From Nymphaea colorata (lineage: Eukaryota; Streptophyta; Magnoliopsida; Nymphaeales; Nymphaeaceae): 62,000 bases of DNA. Position numbers and translations under genes: made by a program. Shown here in pieces: positions 1 to 10,724 of this stretch (within the stretch, counting starts at the first letter, position 1; the number at the start of each line of letters is the position of its first letter). Below the pieces are notes generated by a model. That model made no database searches. It saw only the letters and a list, made by a program, of their open reading frames with translations, and was not told where the DNA came from. The DNA is taken from NCBI RefSeq assembly GCF_008831285.2, contig NC_045148.1, forward strand, positions 5,585,001 through 5,647,000, written 5' to 3'.

Positions 1-339
1 TATATATAATATATATATATATACAACATGGATTTCTTAAGCTATCTGGAGCATCCAACATGTGTGAGATGCCAAATGGTGGATGGCCAAGGAACTCAAG
101 TGTGAACCAAAATAACTATTCGCTTTTCACTTATAAAATGGAAGTTTTATAGTTTCTAAATATTTCTAGTTTCTAAATATTTCATATTTTTTTATTTATA
201 TAAACCATCCAGCCATATAATTGGATTATTCCAAAAGCATCTCTTAGTGTGAAAGCTCGAAAAGATAAGAAAACATATGACACCTTCATTAGATATATAA
301 AATGCATGGAACAAATAGTGAAGCCATCAACATCGCTTC

Positions 340-720
340 TACAGTCCAAGGAAGAAGGCTGGCACCTCCTCCACTGCTGGCAGCCTCCCCACTGCCTTCT
401 CCTGCTGGTCGGAAGGCTGCCATAAGTGGGAAAGGTGTGGGCATCCATCTCCCTCTGTTTTTGATTCAGTGGGAGGCCAATATGGCCTCCCCACTTTCTC
501 CTCTTATCAGCAAAGCCGGCAACGATCTCACCAGTGAGAAGCGAGGGTCGGGAGCCACCGGCAATGAGGCAGGCATTGGCTTCCCTTTGCCTTCTAGAGG
601 GATGAGGAGGCTGGCACCTTAACCTTTCCTCTCTTCAAAGGGTAGGCTTGTCGGTTGCCTCACCAACCGCCTTCTCATCAATGAGAGGATGTAGTGGGAG
701 ATTGTCAGTGGTGAGGGAGA
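340..720. other. GC-rich island of unknown origin
   Basis: This stretch is much richer in G and C than the AT-rich sequence on both sides. It repeats short words such as GAGGCTGGCACC-like and GCCTTCTC-like motifs. A 106-codon open frame crosses it (302-622, +), but it has no recognisable domain, looks compositionally biased and shows no splice context I can defend. It could be a fragment of a transposon leader or LTR. I see no gene in 1-1482. Confidence 0.3.
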
Positions 721-912
721 ATTGGCTTAATAAAGGTTGCGTGTGTGTCGTTACGCGTGCGCAGCATACATCTGCAGTAAAAAAAGGAGATGTTTTTGTA
801 ATTTAAAAAACCATGTCCTTTTTAGTTATTTCACTTTTTTCATTTTCATTTTTATCTTACCAAAAACTTGTCTTTTTCTTTGTGAACAAGTGTTATTTTT
901 GTCTTTGACTAT

Positions 913-940
913 ACTAGTGCATGAAATTTCATGCACCAGT
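913..940. repeat. 28-bp near-perfect palindrome
   Basis: Positions 917-936 form a perfect 20-bp palindrome (GTGCATGAAATTTCATGCAC). It extends to 913-940 with one mismatched pair. Because of the symmetry, both strands translate to the same short peptide in the overlapping open frames, which are therefore artefacts. Confidence 0.85.
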
Positions 941-1491
941 GTGGCGCACATAATCAGATTTGTGATTGCTTCTCTTTCGACTTTCGATGTCCCACGACCC
1001 CAATTTTTTTTTAAATGAAATAATATGGGCACACTAGCCAATGATCACTTGGATGAGAGTATGCTTTAACAAGCACACCCTATTGACACAGACTAAAATT
1101 GCATCTAGCCTAGGTCCATATGAGAACAAAGCCTAAAGCTTTTGAACCTCAAAACCTTTCACCTGATAAAGCATGGCAGAACACTATTTAAATTTTCTTT
1201 TGGAACTGAAATTTGACATGTTTTTAGACGGCCGTCTCATTTTTTTTTATTCTCAAAATAAGAAACCATATTAATTAGAATCATCTTGTAGTTTTCATTG
1301 TATGAACAAATACTTTTTTTTTTAGATTTTTGATAGTGTATGTAAATTTATTTCTCATAATATAAAGCATATCATTTTACATTTTAGCATATCATTTTCA
1401 TGTTAAGGAAATCAATATTTACTTTTAGCAAAAATATTATTCACATGCATGTAAAATATTTGTTCATTAACAGTTCATTCACATTTTAAGG

Positions 1492-1840
1492 CTATGTCAC
1501 CAGAGTGCGGGGTGCGGGTGCCGGAACGGCACATCCCAAAAAATTTAGGTGCGCGGTGCGACGATAGTATTTTATTATTATTATTATTTTCAATTTATTA
1601 TATGTATAACAGAATAAGCATGTATATTATTATTACAATTTAGTTATTAATACATATAACATACTTGAATAATTGTATTGCATAGGAAAATATCAGAACA
1701 TGATATATTATATAAGTAATTTAGTAATATGACATTCTAACTGGGTTGGGGTGTAAGTCGGAGCCGCACCCATGTCCGGTGCGCACCTGACTCGATGCGG
1801 ACTCGGGTGCGGTAGTAAAATAGAAGAGTCCAGTGACTTA
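1492..1840. mobile_element. Short non-autonomous DNA transposon, family M9, copy 1
   Basis: A 349-bp non-coding element that begins CTATGTCACCAGAGTGC and ends with an imperfect inverted copy (GTCCAGTGACTTA). It is flanked by 9-bp direct repeats, ATTTTAAGG on the left (1483-1491) and CTTTTAAGG on the right (1841-1849), which match at 8 of 9 bases. Its ends are rich in GTGCGGGTGC-type words and its middle is AT-rich. Two relatives occur at 49582-49910 and 57573-57928. A 9-bp duplication is typical of Mutator-like elements, so a MULE-derived MITE is the likeliest class. No transposase is encoded. Confidence 0.75.
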
Positions 1841-2289
1841 CTTTTAAGGTAGTCAAAATATGATGCTCTGAGCTGGGAGATAGGCGCTCAATCTTTATTT
1901 CAAAGAGAATGTTAAGTATAAGAAAAATGAGGTTGCAACACATATCAAATGAAAGAAGAAAAGACTTGGCATCTAAACATAGAATCCCCAACCCAATCTG
2001 CAGTTTTAAAATTACAGCTTTCTTGGATTCTGAAAAGATTATTCATCCATTTCATATGAATTATTATTTGCCTTAGAGAGTGTAACCATTATCCTTAGTG
2101 AATGCCACCTTCTTGAGATTTCTCAATATTCTCTCCATCTACTTGTTTGGCTTCTTCTTCTTTCTGTTACCCTTCTATTATCCTTCTCCAAGCTTTGCTA
2201 TTGGTGCAAATTAAAAGATCACCATGAACCATATCTATGCTCAAGAAACTCCATTTTAGCAAATTAACTTCAACCTTATCTTCTCTCAT

Positions 2290-2830
2290 TTCATGGACTC
2301 AAATAGCCATGAGTGGAGCACCCTTTCCCAACCTAAGAAGGCCACGACGACTGTACTTCCCATTCAGCCACACCATGACAATTTGGATAGATTTGAAATC
2401 ATCCTCCACTCTCTCTTCTTACCCTTGCATATCAGCCATACCTCTATTCGAATTTCCAACAAGACATTTTTATCATTTTTCCCCTTCTAGCGAATATGTA
2501 TGTACAGGAGTTCCATACCATATACTCGAGTCTCCCAGGACCCTTCATTTATGGCTCATAACCATGTGTGGAGCACCCTTCCCTAACCTAAGAAGACCAC
2601 AATGGCTATATTTCTCATTAAGCTGCACCATAGAAAATTTGGGTAGATTTCTAAACTTGGATAGATGTTTAAACGTCCTTCACTCTCTCTTAACCATTGC
2701 ATATTAACCTACTACATCCAAACTTCCAACAAGACTTTTTAATCATCTTTCCACTTCTATTCCTAGAATATTTGTATGCAAGAGCTCCATATTATATAGG
2801 TGAGTCTCCTAGATTCTTTCATTTCTTCCC
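2290..2830. repeat. Two-copy tandem repeat, about 257-bp unit
   Basis: The stretch from about 2290 to 2545 is repeated at about 2550-2820. Both copies contain GGAGCACCCTT(T)CCC followed by AACCTAAGAAG, then CACTCTCTCTT, CCTTGCATAT-like words, TTCCAACAAGAC and a GAGTCTCC end. The copies are clearly diverged. Several open frames cross the region on both strands, but none gives a recognised domain. A decayed leucine-rich-repeat gene on the minus strand is conceivable and unsupported. The region 1850-2290 holds nothing else I can identify. Confidence 0.6.
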
Positions 2831-3843
2831 CCAGCAAAATTTCCAATGTATGACCTAACAAGTCATCTTCAAGTAATGCTATAGTCAAAATTTTCTAAAC
2901 CACACCATATTTTAGTCCTGAAACTTCTCTACTAGAATGTGCCATGGCACTCGGAGTGGCCAAAATTCTTGATGATGCATGACCCCAACCCTCTAGAAAC
3001 CTTGCATATTATTGTCACATGTGTTTTGGACACTTTTCTCATTTTTTGCCACACAAGAATCATATGTATGCCAAATTGTAAGGCATTTTCTTCATTTTGT
3101 TTTAGGTGAAATCCTTAACCTATAGTGTCATTAAGGTTGAGACTATCTAAAATAGGCAGACTTACTCAGTAGATCTTCTTATTTATCTACACTAATACTA
3201 TTTCGAAATATCTTTGAAAGTTCCAAAACTCTTTTCTTCTTGCCTCATCTATTAATAACCTACTCCTCCATTTATCTAATCAATACTTGACTTTGTTTCC
3301 ACCGTGCGCCTTGTAACAAACTTGATTGTTGATTAAGCTACAACTCCATTCTAAACTTTTCCATTCCCAAGAGCCCTGCCAATGTTGCTTCAATGTCCAA
3401 AGGCCTTTTCTATTATATACTACGACAAAAAACTTTCATTCGATATAGATTAACAAACATAAACTTGTTGAGCTCCTCCAAATGTTTTTACCGCATTTCA
3501 TCTTTTGGCTATGTCAGTTTCCAACCCATATGATGCACGTGTTTCTGGTCTTTCATTGAGTCAATCCATGAGAATCTCTTTATATAACACTCAAGTTGTG
3601 TCATGATCACCTTAAGAAGACACTATACCTGCATCTAATATATAGGCAACGAGATCAAGTTGCACTTAATAAGGCATAACTTTTCATCAAATTTTGTCAC
3701 CAACTCTCTACAACGGACCTCCAATAGAGTTCATTTAGTTAGAGGGAACCCAAGATATTTAGTAAGAGAGTTCTGAACGTCGCGCTTCAACTTATTCACA
3801 AAGTAGCCACCTAATTCACATATACGTTAATGGGGATGATACT

Positions 3844-4033
3844 TGTAACAACCTGACCCACTTTTAGGCTCGGGCCCCTGGTTTGGTGGATCACAACCCA
3901 CCCCTTAACAGTTTCGGCTCTAACCCTAAAAAGATTAGGAACCAGAACAACCATCTATTTAATGACCCTTTTTATAAGCTTTTGAAGATCCCTCATAATC
4001 TTCAATACGAGACTAAATTTTTGGAGTGTTATA
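3844..4033 (-). repeat. TRIM LTR (3' LTR in element orientation)
   Basis: Left direct repeat of the TRIM. It starts TGTAACAACC and ends GTTATA, where the sister copy ends GTTGCA. It differs from the right copy at scattered positions, so the insertion is not recent. Confidence 0.8.
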
Positions 4034-4108
4034 ATCTACCCCCTTAAGGCACATGCGTCCAAGCGTGTGGGAGCATATGTCCGAGTATTGAACTGGCTCT
4101 AATACCAC

Positions 4109-4297
4109 TATAACAAACCGACCAACTTTTAGGTTTGGGCCTCTGGTTCGGCGGATCTCAACCCTCCGCCTAGCAGTTTTGGCTTCAACCACAAAAAGGC
4201 TAGGAACCAGGACAACCATCTATTTAACAACCTCCTTTATAAGCCTTAAAGATACTTCACAATCTTCAATACGAGACTAATTTTTTAGGATGTTGCA
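4109..4297 (-). repeat. TRIM LTR (5' LTR in element orientation)
   Basis: Right direct repeat of the TRIM. It starts TATAACAAACC (TG to TA at the first dinucleotide) and ends TGTTGCA. The minus-strand PBS lies one base inside it, at about 4095-4107. Confidence 0.8.
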
Positions 4298-6760
4298 ATA
4301 CTTGACTTACTTGTATTAATTTTTAAAACAATACACTTTTCCATTTCTTTAAGAAAAGTCTTAATACAAAATCTAGAGGTAACTCAAATGAGCTATATAA
4401 CGTCATATGCATATACAGCTAAAGCAATGGGTTCTCTTCTCATCCCTATATTAGGAGACTGAACTATCCTTCCCTTAACGCTAGCTATGTAGCTTTTGTG
4501 AACAACTTCCATGGCAATAAAAAACAGGTGGAGGGACATAGGGTCAACTTGACTAAGTCATACATTGTACTCAAAGTGAGACCCTTCATTGTTTTTTAGA
4601 ATTGATTAAATAATAGTTTCAATATAATGCATCATCGTCATCATCTCTATCCACTAACTGAAACCTGAATGCATATCATTTTGTTATCTATGAATCACCA
4701 AGAAATTTTGTTGTAAGCCTTTAACATATCCATTTTCAAACAATCTTATGAATACCTTGAATGAATTCCTTTGCCAAATCATGAACCAATAGATACTGAT
4801 ATTGGATAACTTGGTCCCTCAAGAAAGCACCTTAACTGCAATAGGTTATCCACTCCAACACTTTTCTTATCCTTACAATTATGATTTTTGCAAGAATGTT
4901 ATAAATGTTTTTACATGACATTGTTAGTATGTAATCTTCTATCCTAACTACTACTTTAAATTTTGGAGATCAGCTTTATGTTTGTCTTATTAACATTTCT
5001 TGACATTTTTTTATTTACAAAGTATGACTTGACTATTTTGCCTTTATCATCTCCCACTATACTCAACATATCCTAAAAAGAAACATGGAAAGCCGTCATG
5101 CCCACTAGCTAAGCCGTGATTTTTTGGTTGAGGGGCACTCATGTCACTAGCTTAGGTCTGATGTGTCAATCAGATGTAATTTTGAAATTTTCAAAAAACT
5201 TTTGATGGTTTGGTGTGGGCAGTGGCCCGCACTAGCCCACATGTATCTCCACCGTTGATCATGGCCATTGTATTATGTTTATTTAGGCTCATAACTACTA
5301 TTTGAAACTCCTTGGTTATTATTGCTCTTAGTAGGCTCTCATTTTCCACAACTAAAACTAGAACACTCTCCCTCATTGACTCTAAACATTTTTCCTGTTG
5401 AATCATCCTTCCTTAAAGAAAACGTCAAAGCAATAAGACACCTCCCTCAAAATTTCCTCCTCATGCTCATAGAATTGACCAGCTCCATCTTATTTATGTG
5501 ATTCTTTTTCCTTTTCCATTAGCTATTGCATAGAAGAAAATTTTCTTGTATCCATCATTAACACAACTTTCATTTTGCTCTTCAAATTGCCTCCTTAAGA
5601 ATTAATTCTTTTTCAACTTGCCTTATAACCTCTCATATCTCCTCTATATTTCGCCTTCACACATATTTATCTTCTCCCTACATCTTCTCTAATTTCTCAT
5701 AGAGAAGCTTTATCGTATAGCTAATAATCTCAAAATTATTCATGTTCCAATCTTTCACTTTTATTCCCTACCTTCAATTTTCATCTATTTCTAATTATGA
5801 AGCACCTTCACTACTAGGCTATCATTCCTCTTTTGTTTTATCATTTCTTTTTCCTACCATGAGCCATAATTGCTGAAATAAAATGCATTTTTGTGCGTAG
5901 TAAAGATTTGACCTTTGTCAGATAGTAAGAGAGCTTTATGATATGATATTTCATGAGTTAACAATTAATAAAATTCATAGTGTCCCCTTTCCTCACATTT
6001 ATGGTCCTATAAACATCAACATATTTTACTTTGAATTCTAGTCTCCTCCTTCCTTCTGTCAGTCCAAGTATATAAGCAATTTGGATCCCAATGTTATCAA
6101 ATTACAACTATAAATAAAACAATTAAAAATGGACATGACAGACCATTTGCAGAGCGATGATAGTCTAATTCACCGGCCTTCTCGTGGTATTGAAATCCCA
6201 TAACATGATGTTTTGACCTCTTTTCTCAAATGCAATGCTCTCTAGCTCTAGCAAACTACTTATTCTTGCATTCTTTTGATTGGAAATATATGTTTCAATC
6301 AACATTACTGTGAAATTCTCATCTATCATCTCAAACAATCTGGTAACCCACTAGCTCGTCCTGTGCCAAACACAATCAATCACCTTATTCTCAATCACCT
6401 TATTCTCATTCCTCATATAACTTGTTTTAGCAATTCCCTCAACATCATCAAAGTTCGACTCTGTTCTCCAATTTTCATAGTATCTTGCCAAACATTCTTA
6501 TACCAAATCTGAAATTTATGTACCCAATAAGAAATTAATCCATAACTTTGCTTCTTTAACTAAGCTAATGAGATCTACATAAGTGGTTGACCTACTTATC
6601 CCCTAAAATTCCATATTAATTATCACTTTTATGGTTGCAACTTGTTCATACTTCTGAGTAAGCAAAACCTTCTAACTTCCAGTTTCCTACTCTTTACCAT
6701 TTTGCAATACTTTGCTTTACTCTTTACTCTCCATTGATTATTTCCTTCTCCTCCCCTTAA

Positions 6761-9713
6761 TGTAACATTTGGCAAGTGGAGCAAATCGGGCTGGATCAGG
6801 GTCCAGACCCGGACCCAACCCCCACCCGTGTGAAGAGGAGCCCAACGCCGGCTCTCCTCCCCCACATTCTCTTCTTGGTTCGTGCAATGCAGATCTCTCT
6901 CGCTATTGCACACAACGCAGAGAAGCAGGAGGTGGAAGAAGTGCAACAGTGGCAGAGGTGAAGGGAAATGGCAACACTGAGGTGAGTCGTCTCGATCTCT
7001 CTCTATCTTTTCTGTCTTTTCCAGCTTCCCCACCCACTACCGCATTGCTGTCCCTCTACCACACGTCAATCTCTGTCATCTCCCTCTTTGTCCAAGTTTT
7101 CTCCCTTCGATCACTCTCTCTCCTGCAAGCTCTGTTTCTCTTACATTCTCTTTGCTCATTCCCCTCTCTCCCCCTCCTTCCCTACTCTCTTGTCCCTCTA
7201 CCCGTACTCTCTCTCTACTGCCAGCCTCTCTCACTCACAGCATCTCTCACTCTCACCGTAACTCTTGTGCATTGCGCTGCATTCTCCCTCAACTGAGCAC
7301 TCCCTTTGTACTCCCTCACCTATCATTTCCCATGCCCGGTTGCTGTCGCTAACCCATGCATGTGTCAAAATTAGCTGAACCACCTCCTCACGACTGGATG
7401 CCCTCTTCTAACGATAGACCTCTCTGTTTCTAATTCTCACTCTATTGTCTACTGTTGGTTGGATTCCAGCTTGAGGAATACGTCCTTCCCCTCATAACAA
7501 TGAATTGAGAGCATTAGAGGCGGAGACAACATATAATTTTAGTCGTTTGGGGATCAGTCGAGCACTTGAGGGGGTTGCCAGGGACACTATAGCAATTAAG
7601 ACACAAAAGAGGAGTGAGTACGGCTAAACGAGCCTAATTCTATTGGATTTTTGCCCTAAGAGTTATATAATTATCTTTTTAGCAGGATGAGTTGATTTTT
7701 GAAGCGATTAGAAAACATGGTAGATATTTTTATGTTGTTGAAGAGGTTTAAAACCGTTTCAGCCAACTCGTAACGTATGCTATTGTCGATATGCATATTA
7801 CGTCGCTTGTTGGGAATAAGTATGTAAGTTGGAAAACGTAATTATTGGAAAGATGTCTGAACTAAGAAAACAAGTGAAAACGTATTGGTGATAGGTTGAA
7901 TAGAAGTTTTGAGTTTTAATCGTTTGGTCACAACCTCAAGGAGTTGGGAAGAGACCCATTGGAGGGTTTTATGGGTCGATATTACCTGTCGGCACCCTCT
8001 TGAGGTGATGACTTACGCCTCAATGATCATATTTCATACTTGTATAGATTTTAAAGTGAAACGAGTAGAAAACTTATCGTTTAAATATATTTGCAGGTAC
8101 ACCCAACACGTCGAGTAGACCACGTGCGACAGGTATGGCGGCATTCCAGGCAAATCTTTGCCTGAAGCCAAATTTAAGTGGGTCCTCTTCAGATTGGATC
8201 CTATGTAATGTTTGATTGATTGATGTGTATCATAATGTGCTTATCATCATACGAGTGTATGTGTGTTATGGAATAATTATGAAATTGGTTGAATGTTTTT
8301 AAATTACTACGCAATGGCATGTGCATGCGAACAATTATAACTACTTAGAGCAGATTAGGCAAAGTATCGAAATCAAGTATCTCCTCGACCCTGATTGTGC
8401 ATTAGAAAGCATCCTACAATGATAATTGCATAGAACAAGTACGAGCCAATCACAGATTGAGACTATTCTCCATGGTTCGGCTAAGCTTTACAAGATGTGG
8501 TAGATATGTTTGATTGATGTGAATGTTGCAATATTTTTCGTATGCACTGCCGTGGGCATAATGCAGTTAAATGATTTTGAATGGTAGATGTGCCCGTAAA
8601 GCTATGATGACTAGCTAAGAGTATTAACTGTATGTGTAGCTCTCATAGGGAGGTGTCTTGAGGTATGGGTGCACTCATAAAGTGAACCAACCTCGTGTGC
8701 TAGCCGATCATTTTGTGATTGTGTTTTCATAATGATAAGTAAGAAAGAATAATTGATGGGAGACCAGTGGGTTATGACAATGTGTTTGAGATATGTCTTG
8801 TCCTCGCCACTAGTCTCAACTCCTCAAAGTGCAAGTGGTGCAAGGCCGCAGGATATCATTGTGTGAGGTGTTTGGAGCGTTGGACTCCCGCCTTCTCAAC
8901 CTGAGTATCTTAGGGAAGGCTGAGCAACCTTGGAATTTACAGATTCATGGATGATTGCTATATTGCTGCAGTGTGAATGAATCTGTATCGTTTCGGGCCA
9001 CCACGAGGGTTGTCTCACAACTATAGGTCACCTGTGGTGTGCATGTGCCTGTGTCTGGACCCACAGGAGCTGTCAATTCACTAAAGCAAATGTAAATGAA
9101 ATAATTATAAATGAGACAAGTGTGTATGAAGTGTATATGCTTGAAGTAAAAGTAATTATTAAATGTGTTAATTATGGTTATTGAGTAGTCCCTACATGTC
9201 GTGCTATATGTGAGGGGCTACCACGACAAGTTATGTGACTTCGGGCTACTATTATGAAATGATAGTGTTTATGTTTTTCGTATATGTTACATCTTAGATT
9301 AGAATTCTTACTTTAGAGTGTAGGGATTTATTTGGTTTGTTGCCATACTGTGAAGGTTAAGCATTCTGTTGTTTATTTTTTAAGGTTTTGGCGGACCCAA
9401 GGTAGCAGGTTGATCAGATTGCTCAAATCACATCCTATTGAGGACATTTTTGGTTTATTGTAGTGTTGGCGTGTCACGTTTGGTCTCAATGATGTCTTGT
9501 TTTTTGTTAGACATCAATGTAGTTGTTTTAGGGCATTTTGTCATGTGTATTATTAAGAAATATGAAATGATTTTGTATGAACTGTATTTATTATATAATG
9601 AAATGTTTGCCCCATTGTCTTTTGATGTGCATAGCTCATTTTGAATCATTGTATTGTATGTTTCTAACAGAAAAAAAAATTATTTAGAGGTAAAAAGGTC
9701 GGTGTGTGACACA
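6761..9713. mobile_element. Probable solo LTR of a large LTR retrotransposon
   Basis: The segment starts TGTAACATTTGG and ends GGTGTGTGACACA, so it has TG...CA ends. It interrupts the degenerate LINE: sequence to the left is LINE ORF2 start and sequence to the right resembles the ORF1-ORF2 linker region. It has no protein domains, a GC/CT-rich first third (6780-7350) and an AT-rich last third, as in the long LTRs of some Ty3/gypsy elements. The open frames near 6769-7352 are low-complexity Leu/Ser frames. I could not find a convincing target duplication, so class and exact ends are inference. Confidence 0.42.
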
Positions 9714-10506
9714 TTGATCGAACTTTCATTATCCTTGACATCTTTATTGACCTCCCCCATAGGCTCTATTCTCCTCTCTAACTCTACTATTTTCCTTCAA
9801 ATCTAGACCTAGTTCCCGAGTACCCTTAACTACTTTCATTTTTCATTTTTTCGTCACCACTTTCTTCCCATTAGTAGACCCCTTGCTTTACTGGTAGTGT
9901 TAAATGTGAGCCTTGGAAGCTCCAATGAATCCACCACTTCTCCCAGCCCTACCAACCTTACTTTACTTTTAATCTTTAGAATGGAAGTTTCAGGCTTTCT
10001 ATACTTCGCTATTTTTTTTGTCAAAATTTTTAGTTAGAGTTCCATCTTTAGTTTGGCCCGAGGAAACATATAGATAGCTCATGCCCATGGATTTTTCCAA
10101 CACAAAACAAAAAATTGCACAGCAGCTATTAGATGAGGGCCCATATGTGGTTAAAATGTGTTTATCTTGTAAAATGCGATTCTTTTTCAATTAAAGCATG
10201 CTTGTTGACTTTGTGGGGAAGAAAAGGGTACTATTGTTATTCAAATTAAACTTTGTGGAGTTTTTTTTTAAATTATGTCTCGGTTCAGCAAAAGTACGGT
10301 AGAAAAGTTTGCTACCTGTTTTGGAATTATAGGCAAAATGATGGCCTCCTAAGTTAAACATAAAAGTTTTCTCCTTTATGAGTCCATTGCCTTTCTTTCC
10401 TTGATGAAAGAATCCAATTTGGCCACTCCAAGTGAAGTGACCTGTATCAATCTTGCCTTAAAGGAGGTCTAAAATTTAAAAAATTCCTTCTGGTTTGGTT
10501 ACAAAC
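9714..10506 (-). other. Possible upstream part of the degenerate LINE
   Basis: On the minus strand, a stretch near 9870-9950 reads like the Ser/Arg-Lys linker between ORF1 and ORF2 of plant LINEs (for example ARGLLMGRKVV). That fits a continuation of the LINE across the LTR-like insert. No intact domain is seen, and the assignment rests on weak similarity and position. Confidence 0.3.
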
Positions 10507-10514
10507 CCTTCAAT

Positions 10515-10714
10515 CAGGACCGGAGCTAAGGACAAGGGGGGTAGGGGTCATGGCCCTATAGGTTTTAAAAAACGAAATTTACTACATAATATTTTTGAAA
10601 GTTTTTAATTTGGCCGCGATAAAATTTTTGAAAAATATTGTTCAGCCCTTGTGAAAGTTTTGAAAATACTAACCTCCTCTATCAGAGGATGAAAAATTTC
10701 TGGCTGCACCACGA
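10515..10714. mobile_element. hAT-type MITE with 8-bp target duplication
   Basis: A 200-bp AT-rich element with left end CAGGACCGGAGCT and right end GGCTGCACCACGA, decayed forms of CAGGGGCGGAGC and its inverse. It is flanked by the exact 8-bp repeat CCTTCAAT (10507-10514 and 10715-10722). The interior carries AAAATTTTTGAAA-like words shared with the elements near 19936, 47951 and 53322. It encodes nothing. Confidence 0.72.
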
Positions 10715-10724
10715 CCTTCAATCA

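Larger units (their letters stand above)
3844..4297 (-). mobile_element. Complete TRIM (miniature LTR retrotransposon)
   Basis: Two direct repeats of about 190 bp (3844-4033 and 4109-4297) enclose a 75-bp internal region. Next to the right-hand repeat, on the minus strand, is TGGTATTAGAGCC, a primer binding site for initiator Met-tRNA. Next to the left-hand repeat, also on the minus strand, is a purine tract (AAGGGGGTAGA). The element is therefore oriented minus. A perfect 5-bp target duplication ATACT flanks it (3839-3843 and 4298-4302). TRIMs encode nothing and move with proteins of other LTR elements. No 5S-like sequence is visible, so it is not an obvious Cassandra. A 68-codon open frame inside it is spurious. 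Confidence 0.88.
3300..6640 (-). pseudogene. Degenerate L1-type LINE ORF2 (endonuclease and reverse transcriptase)
   Basis: Minus-strand remains of a non-LTR retrotransposon ORF2, the protein that nicks target DNA and copies the element RNA into the nick. Reading from high to low coordinates: an endonuclease-like start near 6640-6545 with RSTTYVDLISLVKEAK; a GDFN-like remnant near 6160-6230; and the RT palm motif LKMDMLKAYNKISW at 4698-4739. Next come QVDPMSLHLFFIAMEVV at about 4498-4551, a YAYD sequence at 4402-4413 in place of the catalytic YADD, and YLGFPLTK-type RT C-terminal sequence near 3740-3760. Stops and frameshifts break every part, so it cannot make a protein. A TRIM (3844-4297) splits it just after the YADD region. 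The 3' end of the LINE is not clear; it may extend left of 3300. Confidence 0.75.

Noticed and set aside
2237-2707. 156-codon open frame as a gene, or a minus-strand leucine-rich-repeat gene
   Set aside because: The frame spans a two-copy tandem repeat. The minus strand gives faint Leu-rich patterns with stops, and no consistent LRR spacing could be shown.
3844-4297. Cassandra-type TRIM
   Set aside because: No 5S rRNA-like promoter sequence is visible in the LTRs.
6733-6739. CATTGAT as target duplication of the LTR-like segment (partner at 9712-9718)
   Set aside because: It lies 21 bp or more away from the TG terminus on the left, so it does not flank the element and is probably chance.
6769-7352. 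Leu/Ser-rich open frames as a membrane protein
   Set aside because: Low-complexity CT-rich DNA inside an LTR-like segment; overlapping frames look equally 'coding'.
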